Shown here one piece after another: positions 1-6,692 of a DNA stretch of 64,000 nt. The stretch lies in the NCBI GenBank assembly GCA_046734455.1, contig JBKPRJ010000020.1, forward strand, positions 1 through 64,000. The letters are read 5' to 3'. The notes below the pieces were generated by a model. That model saw nothing but the letters and a program-made list of their open reading frames with translations. It searched no databases and was not told the origin of the DNA. How positions within the stretch are numbered: position 1 is the stretch's first letter; each line of letters begins with the position of its first letter. Made by a program: the position numbers and the translations under genes. This stretch comes from DATEOR01 sp046734455 (lineage in GTDB: Bacteria > Actinomycetota > Thermoleophilia > Gaiellales > Gaiellaceae).

Positions 1-468
1 GCGTATTCGCCGTTTCTGTTCGTCGAGTCAGACGGAGCGATCGCGGCGGGCCGGGAGATCTACGGGCAGCCCAAGAAACACGGCGAGGTCGAGCTCCGTT
101 CCCGGGACGGGACGCTCGTGGGCCGGCTGAGCCGCGACGGCGCGCCCGTCCTCACGGTCACGACTGCATACCGGGAGACGCCGGGCGCTCCCGAGGACCT
201 CGAGCGGCACGCCTCCTTCCGCACGAACATCAACCTAAAGGTCGTACCCGCGGTGGACGGCTCCGGCGCCGCACTTCGGCAGCTGACGGCCCGCGAGTTC
301 GCCGAGGTGAGCATCAGCGAGGTGTGGAAGGCGCCCGCGGCCGTCGAGATCGTCCCGAACGACCAGGCTCCGCTTCACCTCCTGCCCGTGCGCGAGGTGC
401 TCGAGGCGTTCCACTGGCGTGCCGACTTCACGCTCGTCTACGGCCGGGTCCTGGAGGACCTGTCGTGA
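1..468 (+). CDS. Acetoacetate decarboxylase family protein, 5' truncated by window
   Basis: The frame is open from base 1 to the TGA at 466-468, showing the last 155 residues; the start lies outside the window. The motif GREIYGQPKKHGE (visible residues 17-29) matches the active-site loop of acetoacetate decarboxylases, in which the first lysine of the PKK pair forms the Schiff base. Family members decarboxylate beta-keto acids or act as related Schiff-base enzymes, so the exact substrate cannot be read here. The stop overlaps the GTG of the following dehydrogenase by 4 bases, so the two are probably co-translated in a catabolic operon with a VOC protein and a second dehydrogenase. Confidence 0.8.
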   Translation, partial: AYSPFLFVESDGAIAAGREIYGQPKKHGEVELRSRDGTLVGRLSRDGAPVLTVTTAYRETPGAPEDLERHASFRTNINLKVVPAVDGSGAALRQLTAREFAEVSISEVWKAPAAVEIVPNDQAPLHLLPVREVLEAFHWRADFTLVYGRVLEDLS

Positions 469-1190
469 CTTTGCTCGAGGGCCGCCACGCACTCGTCACG
501 GGCGCCGCCAACGGGATCGGCGAGGCCGTCGCCGAGCGCTTCCGAGCCGAGGGCGCGGTGGTCTCGGGCGTCGACCTCGAGGCCGGCGCCGACTTCCGTT
601 TCGACCTCTCCGAGACCGAGCGGCTCGGCGAGCTGGTGGCGAGCGTCGAGGAGGCGAACGGCCCGCTCGACGTCCTCTGCTCGGTGGCCGGCATCTTCGA
701 CCCGGCCTGGGCGACGGAGATGAGCCTCGAGTCATACCGCCGCGTCCTGGCCGTCAACCTCGACGCCCCCATCCTGCTGGCCGCGCGCTGCGGCGCGGGG
801 ATGGCGGAGCGCGGCTACGGCCGCATCCTCTCCGTGACCAGCATCCACGCGCGCTTCGGCGAGGAGCAGTCGCTCGCGTACGACGTGTCGAAGGCGGGAC
901 TGGAAGGCGGGACGCGCACGCTCGCCATCGAGCTCGGGCCGCGCGGAGTCCTGGTCAACGCGCTGGCCCCGGGGTTCGTCGCGACGCGCATGTCGATCGT
1001 CCACGGACAGAACGAGCTCGAGTCCGAGTGGTTCCGCACCGTCTACCAGGAGCACCGCAAGCTGCCGCTGCGCAGGGCGGCCGAGCCGTCCGAGGTGGCC
1101 GCGCACGCCGCCTGGCTCTGCTCGAGCGAGAACACCTACGTCACCGGCCAGTCGCTGCCCGTGGACGGGGGACTCTCGGTCACCTTCTGA
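465..1190 (+). CDS. SDR family NAD(P)-dependent oxidoreductase
   Basis: A classical short-chain dehydrogenase of 241 residues. The dinucleotide-binding motif TGAANGIG is at residues 12-19, and the catalytic YDVSK (Tyr139, Lys143) follows a serine-rich strand (SVTSIH). The C-terminus contains the usual VTGQSLPVDGG segment. I chose GTG at 465 because it overlaps the preceding stop by 4 bases (GTGA) and places the Rossmann fold at the N-terminus; a longer frame exists upstream but does not look coding. It probably oxidises a hydroxy acid or polyol for the surrounding catabolic operon. The cofactor and substrate are not determined. Confidence 0.88.
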   Translation: MTLLEGRHALVTGAANGIGEAVAERFRAEGAVVSGVDLEAGADFRFDLSETERLGELVASVEEANGPLDVLCSVAGIFDPAWATEMSLESYRRVLAVNLDAPILLAARCGAGMAERGYGRILSVTSIHARFGEEQSLAYDVSKAGLEGGTRTLAIELGPRGVLVNALAPGFVATRMSIVHGQNELESEWFRTVYQEHRKLPLRRAAEPSEVAAHAAWLCSSENTYVTGQSLPVDGGLSVTF

Positions 1191-1639
1191 TGACCTCTCT
1201 CTTGCACACCGGGCTCACGGTCCGGGACCTCGACCGCTCGCTCGCGTTCTACCGGGACGCCCTCGGGATGGAGACCGTGTTCGAGCAGGAGAAGGAGGGC
1301 GGCTATCTGGCCGCCATCGTCGGCTACCCGGGCGCGCACGTCCGCATGGCACACCTCGCCTTCCCAGGCGACAGCCATCGCCTGGAGCTCTTCCAGTACC
1401 TCGAGCCCGAGCCGCGCGGTGCGCCGGGCGAGCCGCGCGATCTCGGGATCACCCACGTCTGCCTGATGGTCGAGGACATCGAGGCGCTGCACGAGCGTCT
1501 GCGCGAGGCCGGCGTCGACTTCTACTCCGACCCGGTCCTCGTGGACACGGGCGCGAACGCTGGCGGCGTGGGCGTCTACCTGCGCGATCCCGACGGGATC
1601 ACGCTCGAGCTCTTCCAACGTCCGAAGGAGGGCGCGTGA
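1190..1639 (+). CDS. VOC (glyoxalase/dioxygenase superfamily) protein
   Basis: A 149-residue protein with the paired beta-alpha-beta-beta-beta modules of the vicinal oxygen chelate fold. The N-terminal HTGLTVRDLDRSLAFYRD and the C-terminal LRDPDGITLELFQ are typical. His at the start of module 1, Glu in LELFQ and His in GITHVCL could be metal ligands. The ATG overlaps the upstream TGA by one base and the stop overlaps the next GTG by 4, so it is embedded in the operon. The family includes glyoxalases, epimerases and extradiol dioxygenases; which activity applies cannot be told from the sequence. Confidence 0.82.
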   Translation: MTSLLHTGLTVRDLDRSLAFYRDALGMETVFEQEKEGGYLAAIVGYPGAHVRMAHLAFPGDSHRLELFQYLEPEPRGAPGEPRDLGITHVCLMVEDIEALHERLREAGVDFYSDPVLVDTGANAGGVGVYLRDPDGITLELFQRPKEGA

Positions 1640-2406
1640 AGCTGGACGGAAAGGTTTGCGTCGTCACCGGCGCGGCACAGGGAATCGGGCGCGCGATCAT
1701 CGAGGAGCTCGCGCGCGAAGGCGGACGGGCGGCGATCCTCGACCTGAACGGCGAGGCAGCTGAGGCCTGCGCGGAGGCGCTTCGCGCAAACGGGACCGAG
1801 GCGCGCGGGTATGCCTGCGATGTCTCCGACAAGGGCGAGGTCGAGGCGGCCGCTGCCCGCGTTGCGGAAGACCTTGGCCCATGCGGCGTGCTCGTCAACA
1901 ACGCGGGGATCGCCCTGATGGGGCCGTCGCTCGACTTCCCCGAGGACGAGTGGCGCCGCTCGCTCGACGTCATGACCACCGGCGTCTTTTTCTGCTGCCA
2001 GGCGTTCGGCCGCCAGATGATCGAGTCAGGCGGCGGCGCGATCGTCAACATCGCGTCGATGAACGCGACCGTCGCGTTCCCGATGCGACTCGCCTACAAC
2101 GCGGCCAAGGCGGCGGTCGTGCAGATGACCGAGGTCCTCGCGATCGAATGGGCGGAGCACGCGATCCGCGTCAACGCCATCGGCCCCGGCGTCACGCGCA
2201 CCGAGCTCGTCGACAAGGCCATCCGCGACGGATTCGTGAACGAGAAGGCGTACGTCGAGCGCACGCCCATGAAGCGGCTCGGCCGGCCGGAGGAGATAGC
2301 CAAGGCTGCCCTCTTTCTCGCCTCCGAGGAGGACTCGAGCTTCGTCACCGGCCATTTTCTGGTCGTCGACGGAGGCTGGACGGCCTTCGGCTACGTGACG
2401 GACTAG
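1636..2406 (+). CDS. SDR family oxidoreductase (FabG-like)
   Basis: A 256-residue short-chain dehydrogenase. TGAAQGIG is at residues 11-18, LVNNAG follows in mid-protein, the active-site Tyr154/Lys158 are in YNAAK, and the end reads VTGHFLVVDGGW. Start GTG at 1636 overlaps the VOC gene stop (GTGA). It is the last gene of the plus-strand catabolic operon. Its stop TAG lies in the palindrome CTAG (2403-2406) shared with the convergent M24 gene. FabG-like SDRs of this type often oxidise sugar acids or hydroxy acids; the substrate is not resolved here. Confidence 0.88.
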   Translation: MKLDGKVCVVTGAAQGIGRAIIEELAREGGRAAILDLNGEAAEACAEALRANGTEARGYACDVSDKGEVEAAAARVAEDLGPCGVLVNNAGIALMGPSLDFPEDEWRRSLDVMTTGVFFCCQAFGRQMIESGGGAIVNIASMNATVAFPMRLAYNAAKAAVVQMTEVLAIEWAEHAIRVNAIGPGVTRTELVDKAIRDGFVNEKAYVERTPMKRLGRPEEIAKAALFLASEEDSSFVTGHFLVVDGGWTAFGYVTD

Positions 2407-3485
2407 AGCGAGAGGTCGTGCCCGGAGAGGATCTCCGGGGCCGCCGCGGTCACGAGCACGACCTGCTCCACCCTCACGCCGAAGCCGTCGCCGTACGCTC
2501 CCGGCTCGAGCGCGACGACCATCCCCTCCTCGAGGATCCGGTCGGACCCCGGGATGATCCGAGGCTCCTCGTGGAAGGTGACGCCGATCCCGTGTCCCGT
2601 GTGGTGGGGATAGGACCCTCCGGCCTCCTCCACGGTCTTCCGGGCGCGGGCGTCGACGTCCGCGGCTCGGGCACCCGGCCTGCAGAGGTCCGCCGCCTGC
2701 TCGAGCGCGGCCACGGCAGCGGCGTGAGCCTGGCGGGCCGCTGCCGGCGGATCGCCGACCGCGAGGGTGGCGCACGAGTCGGCCCAGTAGGCCCCCGGCC
2801 TCGGAACGAGATCGACGAGGACGAGGTCGTCCGGCTCGAGCCTGCGTCCGGTCGGCGGGCCGCCGACCTCGGCCGTCCGCTCGCCCGAGACCAGATCGGC
2901 GAGGACGGGGATCCTGCCTCCGGCAGCGCTCTCCATCGCCGAGCGCACGCTCGCCCAGACCGAGAGCTCCGTTGCGCCGGCCTGCGCCGCCTCGCGCGCG
3001 GCGGCCTGGCCCACGTCCGCAATCGCGATCGCCGCACGGAGAGCCTCGATCTCGTCGGGATCCTTGACCGCGCGGGCCCCGCGCAAGCTCCCGCCCAGGT
3101 CCGTGAGGGCGACTCCTCGCTCGGCGAGCCCGAGCACCAGATCTCCCGGGAGCGAGTCGAGCTCGACTGCGAGCTCGCGCGCGCCGCCGAGAGCCTCGAG
3201 CGCCGCGGCGGCGGCGAGCGAGGCGCGGTCGACGTCCTCAACCGCGAAGCCCGGGAAGGACGCCGTCTCGATTCCCGGCGCGACGCCGGGTGCCTCGTCC
3301 TCGCTGACGATCGCCGTGATCGAGCCGTGCGGGTCGAGCACGACGAGCGGGGGTGCGGAGAATGGGCTCGGGCCGATCTCGATGTCGGTGACGAGCCCGG
3401 TGAGCCAGGTGACGGTTTCGAGGTGGGCCGAGAGGAGGGGTTTGCCGCCCGTAGCGGCCAGCGCCCTGTTGCGGCGTTCGCTCAT
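2403..3485 (-). CDS. M24 family metallopeptidase (Xaa-Pro aminopeptidase-like)
   Basis: A 360-residue protein with an N-terminal creatinase-like domain (about 1-140) and a C-terminal pita-bread catalytic domain. All five dinuclear metal ligands can be recognised: two aspartates in VDLVPRPGAYWADS (about 226 and 237), His in HHTGHGIG (about 299), Glu in ALEPGAY (about 328) and Glu in VRVEQV (about 341). These support a working metalloenzyme, either proline-specific aminopeptidase or creatinase-type. The ATG overlaps the upstream FAH hydrolase stop by 4 bases on the same strand, so they form a two-gene operon. The stop shares CTAG with the opposing SDR. Confidence 0.87.
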   Translation of the reverse strand: MSERRNRALAATGGKPLLSAHLETVTWLTGLVTDIEIGPSPFSAPPLVVLDPHGSITAIVSEDEAPGVAPGIETASFPGFAVEDVDRASLAAAAALEALGGARELAVELDSLPGDLVLGLAERGVALTDLGGSLRGARAVKDPDEIEALRAAIAIADVGQAAAREAAQAGATELSVWASVRSAMESAAGGRIPVLADLVSGERTAEVGGPPTGRRLEPDDLVLVDLVPRPGAYWADSCATLAVGDPPAAARQAHAAAVAALEQAADLCRPGARAADVDARARKTVEEAGGSYPHHTGHGIGVTFHEEPRIIPGSDRILEEGMVVALEPGAYGDGFGVRVEQVVLVTAAAPEILSGHDLSL

Positions 3486-4186
3486 GCGGCGCCGTTCATC
3501 GAGACCGGGTTGCGAAGCGTCCCGATGCTCTCGATCTCGATCTCGACGTCGTCCCCCGGATGGAGCGGAACGGGCGGGTCGCGGAAGATCCCGACCCCCG
3601 CGGGCGTGCCGGTGAGGATCAGGTCACCCGGGGTCAGGGTGAAGACGGTGGAGATGTGGGCGACAAGCGTGCGGACGCCAAAGATGAGACCGGAGGTCGT
3701 GGAGTCCTGCAGCGCCTCGCCGTTGACGCGCTGGACGATGCGCAGGCCGTCCGCCTCGCCGAGCTCGGAGACGGGGACGATCGTGGGCTCGAGCGGGCAG
3801 AACGTGTCGAAGCTCTTCGCGCGGAGCCACTGACCGTCCCGGAACTGGAGGTCGCGAGCGCTGACGTCGTTCGCAACCGTGTAGCCGGCCACGAGGTCGA
3901 GGGCGTCGTCCGCGCCGACGCGGCGGCCCTCGGCGCCGATGACGATCGCGAGCTCGGCCTCCGCATCCACGTGCTCGCTTTCCGGCGGCAGCACGATCGA
4001 GTCCTGGGGGCCGCAGAGCGCGTTCGCGAGCTTCGCGAAGAGCAGGGGCTCCGCGGGCAGGTCGACCCCCTGCTCGGCCGCGTGGTCGTGGTAATTCAGC
4101 CCGACGCACACGATCTTCTCCGGGACCGGCCTGCCGAAGCGTTCGCTCCAGAGGCCGTGCAGCCGGTCGAGGCCGTTGGTGCGCAT
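3482..4186 (-). CDS. Fumarylacetoacetate hydrolase family protein
   Basis: A 234-residue FAH-fold hydrolase. The metal site is visible as E-x-E in DAEAELAIVIG (about 74-84) and Asp in NDVSARDLQ (about 106-114). The C-terminal LILTGTPAGVG is the family signature. Relatives hydrolyse or decarboxylate 2,4-diketo acids in aromatic or sugar-acid breakdown. One possibility, given the neighbouring SDRs, is a 2,4-diketo-3-deoxy sugar acid, but this is only inferred. The -10 box TAGAGT (4195-4200) lies 8 bases before the ATG, which suggests a nearly leaderless mRNA for this gene and the downstream M24 gene. Confidence 0.88.
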   Translation of the reverse strand: MRTNGLDRLHGLWSERFGRPVPEKIVCVGLNYHDHAAEQGVDLPAEPLLFAKLANALCGPQDSIVLPPESEHVDAEAELAIVIGAEGRRVGADDALDLVAGYTVANDVSARDLQFRDGQWLRAKSFDTFCPLEPTIVPVSELGEADGLRIVQRVNGEALQDSTTSGLIFGVRTLVAHISTVFTLTPGDLILTGTPAGVGIFRDPPVPLHPGDDVEIEIESIGTLRNPVSMNGAA

Positions 4187-4194
4187 GGCGCGCG

Positions 4195-4200
4195 ACTCTA
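4195..4200 (-). promoter_or_regulatory. -10 box for the FAH-M24 operon
   Basis: TAGAGT on the minus strand fits the TANNNT pattern and ends 8 bases before the ATG at 4186. No clear -35 was found. The spacing implies a very short or absent 5' leader. Confidence 0.5.
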
Positions 4201-4258
4201 CTAGTCTCGTGAGCCGGGCGTTATCCTCGCCGCCGAAGCCGAAGACCTAGGAGGCCGG

Positions 4259-4546
4259 ATGCCGAAGTACCTGATGCTGTCGCAGCTCTCGGAGCAGGGC
4301 CTGCAGACGCTGCGCGCCAACCCGGAACGGGTGCGGGAGGTGAACAAGGACGTCGAGGAGCTCGGGGTCAAGGTGCTGCACCAGTGGTTCGTCCTCGGGC
4401 CGCACGACTTCGTGAACATCGTCGAGGCGCCCGACGCCTCCGCGATCGCCAAGGTCTCGGTCGCGCTCGGCGCCCGCGGGAGCGTGCACACCGAGTCCTA
4501 CGAGATGCTCGAGGTCGGAGACCTGCTGAACCTCCTCGCGGAGTAG
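4259..4546 (+). CDS. GYD-domain-like small protein
   Basis: A 95-residue protein starting MPKYLMLSQLSEQGLQTLR and carrying the QWFVLGPHDFVNIVEAPD segment typical of GYD-domain proteins, which have a ferredoxin-like alpha/beta fold and no settled biochemical role. A strong Shine-Dalgarno (AGGAGG near 4249) precedes the ATG, and a possible -10 TATCCT is at 4222-4227. The stop TAG overlaps the GTG of the next gene by one base, so the two are likely translated together. Confidence 0.78.
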   Translation: MPKYLMLSQLSEQGLQTLRANPERVREVNKDVEELGVKVLHQWFVLGPHDFVNIVEAPDASAIAKVSVALGARGSVHTESYEMLEVGDLLNLLAE

Positions 4547-4767
4547 TGAGCGAGCCGCCCCGGCTGCCGGACTGGCTCCGCGCCGAGGTGGCCGGGTGGC
4601 CGCAGGATGCCTTCGGTGCGCATCAGACGAGGCTCCTCCTCCGTGACGGCACGGTGATCGCGCCCGTCGCGATCCTCCCGAGCGGCGACATCGTCGGCTG
4701 GGGGCAGGCCGGCGAGGCGGAGTTCGACGCCGACGACATCGTCGCCATCGAGCGGATCGACGAGTAG
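4546..4767 (+). CDS. Hypothetical small acidic protein
   Basis: A 73-residue protein of unknown function, starting at a GTG that shares its G with the TAG of the GYD gene. The sequence is soluble-looking, with a beta-rich middle (LLLRDGTVIAPVAILPSGDIVGWG) and an acidic end (EFDADDIVAIERIDE). There is no signal peptide or membrane segment. Tight coupling to the GYD gene is the main support that it is real. Confidence 0.55.
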   Translation: MSEPPRLPDWLRAEVAGWPQDAFGAHQTRLLLRDGTVIAPVAILPSGDIVGWGQAGEAEFDADDIVAIERIDE

Positions 4768-4775
4768 CGGCGCTC

Positions 4776-5675
4776 CTAGGTGAGCTTCGCGTACGCGGCG
4801 GCGACCTCGGCCGCGAGCGCCGCGTTCTCGACGATCAGCTTCTTGTTCACCTCGATCGTGCGCCCGTCGCTCCGCTCGTGCAGGTACGAGAGGACGAAGG
4901 GCGTGACGGCCTGGCCGCGGACTCCGCGCTTCCCGGCTTCCTCGATGCCCTCTTCGATCAGCGGCTCGACGTCGAGGCTCTCGTCGGGCGGACGGGCGAG
5001 CACGATCCCGGAATGGCGCCCGAGCCGCCAGTGGAACTGGGCGATCTGCGCCGCCTCGTCGACGCTCTCCACCCGCTGCGAGACCGGCGGTCCGCCGTCG
5101 GCCTTGTAGAAGAGCGGCAGCTCCTCGGTGCGCCAGCCGAGCACCGGCACGCCGAGTGTCTCGAGCACCTCGCCCGTCGCGTCCACGTCGAGGATCGACT
5201 TCGCGCCCGACGCTACGACGAGCGCCTCCGTCCGGCCCAGCTCGCCGAGATCGGCCGAGACGTCGAAGCTCTGCGACCAGCCGCGGTGCACGCCGCCGAT
5301 CCCTCCGGTACCCATGAAGCCGATGCCGGCCGCGCGGCAGACGGCGAGCGTCGCGCCCACGGTGGTCGCGCCGAGCTCCTTTGCCACCGCGCAGGCGGCG
5401 AGGTCCCGCGGGCCCACCTTGCGTGCCTCGGGCGACGTCGCGAAACGCTCGAGCTCGCCCGCCTCGAGACCGACGCAGATCCGGCCGTCGATGACGCCGA
5501 TGGTCGCCGGAACCGCCCAGGCGATGCGCACGCGCCGCTCGGCTTCCGCGGCGACCTCCAGCCCGACTCCGCCGGGGAAGCCGTGCGCGACGAGCGTCGT
5601 CTCGAGGGCGACCACGGGGCGCCGCGACTCCAGCGCTGCTCTGACTTCCGGATGGATGCGGAGGAGGTCGGTCAT
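4776..5675 (-). CDS. psuG: Pseudouridine-5'-phosphate glycosidase
   Basis: A 299-residue enzyme that splits pseudouridine 5'-phosphate into uracil and ribose 5-phosphate. Family motifs are in order: ALETTLVAHGFPG near the N-terminus (catalytic Glu), TVGATLAVCRAAGI, MGTGGIGGVHRG, the metal-binding Asp in FDVSADLGEL, the lysine in SGAKSILDVDATGE, and EVNKKLIVENA near the end. The length is normal for PsuG. The ATG (5675) overlaps the kinase stop by 4 bases, giving a psuK-psuG operon. A much longer open frame continues upstream on this strand, but it runs antisense-like through psuK and the glycosyltransferase and is not coding. Confidence 0.95.
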   Translation of the reverse strand: MTDLLRIHPEVRAALESRRPVVALETTLVAHGFPGGVGLEVAAEAERRVRIAWAVPATIGVIDGRICVGLEAGELERFATSPEARKVGPRDLAACAVAKELGATTVGATLAVCRAAGIGFMGTGGIGGVHRGWSQSFDVSADLGELGRTEALVVASGAKSILDVDATGEVLETLGVPVLGWRTEELPLFYKADGGPPVSQRVESVDEAAQIAQFHWRLGRHSGIVLARPPDESLDVEPLIEEGIEEAGKRGVRGQAVTPFVLSYLHERSDGRTIEVNKKLIVENAALAAEVAAAYAKLT

Positions 5676-6463
5676 GGCGGGAAGGCCCCCATGGTTGCCA
5701 CACAGCGCGCCGCGGCGTCGAGCCCGAGCTCGGGGCCGCCGAGGAGAAAGCCCGCCGCGAAGGCGTCGCCGGCGCCGGTGGTGTCCACGACGTCTGCCCG
5801 CCGCGCCCCGAGCTCCTTGCCGGCGACGACGACTCCGCCCGCGCCTCGCTTGACGACGAGCGTCTCGGTCTCGATCTCGCCGACGAGCTCGGCCTCCTCC
5901 TCGTTCGCGAAGACGACCTGCGGCCGGATTCGATCGAGGAGGCCGCGGAACTCGTCGACCCCGGCGGCCTCGATCGCCGCGGTCGAGGAGAGGTCGACGC
6001 TGACGCGCGGCGCGAGTGCGGCCGCTGCCAGCGAAGTCTCCCGGATCGGCGGCCGCACTAGGCTGTAGCCGGCGAGGTGCAGCCATTCGCAGCCTTCGAG
6101 CCAGCCCGGGTCGAGCTCGTCCGGCGCGAAGTCCGGCGCGATTCCGCGGTCGGTGAGCATCGTCCTCTTCCCGTCCGGGGTCGCGACCGAGACAACGGTG
6201 CCCGTGCCCTTCTCCTCCACCCGCCCGGCAAGGTCGACGCCTCGGCGCCGGAGCTCGTCCGCGAGCATGACACCGGCTGGGTCGTCCGCGCGCTTGCCGA
6301 TGAAGCGCGCGCTCCCGCCGAGTGCTGCGGTCCACGCGGCCACGTTTGCGGCCTGGCCTCCCGGAGCCACACGCGTGCGTCCATAAGTGTCGGTGTCCTC
6401 GGCGATCGGCCTGTCCAGCCGGACGACGACGTCGAGGAGGAGGTCGCCGAGCGTGCAGATCAC
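5672..6463 (-). CDS. psuK: PfkB-family kinase, probable pseudouridine kinase
   Basis: A 263-residue ribokinase-fold sugar kinase. It begins with the GDLLLDVVVRLD strand, has VAPGGQAANVAAW (substrate-binding Gly-Gly) at about 33-45, and carries the anion hole and catalytic Asp in DTTGAGDAF. The specific assignment comes from translational coupling with psuG, since the kinase would supply pseudouridine 5'-phosphate. The start is GTG at 6463, six bases after the -10 box TAGGCT, so the transcript is probably leaderless. The neighbouring hypothetical gene is transcribed divergently from the same 22-bp gap. Confidence 0.88.
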   Translation of the reverse strand: MICTLGDLLLDVVVRLDRPIAEDTDTYGRTRVAPGGQAANVAAWTAALGGSARFIGKRADDPAGVMLADELRRRGVDLAGRVEEKGTGTVVSVATPDGKRTMLTDRGIAPDFAPDELDPGWLEGCEWLHLAGYSLVRPPIRETSLAAAALAPRVSVDLSSTAAIEAAGVDEFRGLLDRIRPQVVFANEEEAELVGEIETETLVVKRGAGGVVVAGKELGARRADVVDTTGAGDAFAAGFLLGGPELGLDAAARCVATMGAFPP

Positions 6464-6469
6464 CGCGCG

Positions 6470-6479
6470 AGCCTACAAT
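6470..6479. promoter_or_regulatory. Overlapping divergent -10 boxes (psuK / 6486 gene)
   Basis: AGCCTACAAT holds TAGGCT on the minus strand (6475-6470) and TACAAT on the plus strand (6474-6479), sharing two bases. Each is exactly 6 bases from a GTG start (6463 and 6486), as expected for leaderless transcripts in both directions. Confidence 0.6.
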
Positions 6480-6485
6480 CGGCCC

Positions 6486-6692
6486 GTGGAGAGCGAGCGT
6501 GCAAAGCGGATCCGCTCCTTCCTGATCGGCGGGATCGTCGGCAGCGCGGCCGGCCTCGTCGCCGCAGGGCGCATGCGCGTCCCGCGCCGGCCCGAGCGGC
6601 GGCAATCGCCTGCCGGGCTCGCCGCCTTCGAGCAGGCGCCGTGCTACGCGGAGACACTCGAGCGCGAGGCTCGCCGGGAAGCGGCGCGCTAG
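6486..6692 (+). CDS. Small glycine-rich membrane-associated hypothetical protein
   Basis: A 68-residue protein: a basic N-terminus (ESERAKRIR), one short hydrophobic Gly/Ala-rich segment (SFLIGGIVGSAAGLVAAG, about 9-26), then a basic Pro/Arg-rich tail. It resembles the many small YtxH-like or single-helix actinobacterial proteins of unknown role. The GTG start is supported by TACAAT ending 6 bases upstream. The stop shares CTAG (6689-6692) with the convergent glycosyltransferase. Confidence 0.6.
   Translation: MESERAKRIRSFLIGGIVGSAAGLVAAGRMRVPRRPERRQSPAGLAAFEQAPCYAETLEREARREAAR

Noticed and set aside
1881..3833. 650-residue plus-strand open frame across the SDR/M24/FAH junctions
   Set aside because: It covers parts of three genes with clear catalytic motifs in other frames and contains no domain signal of its own.
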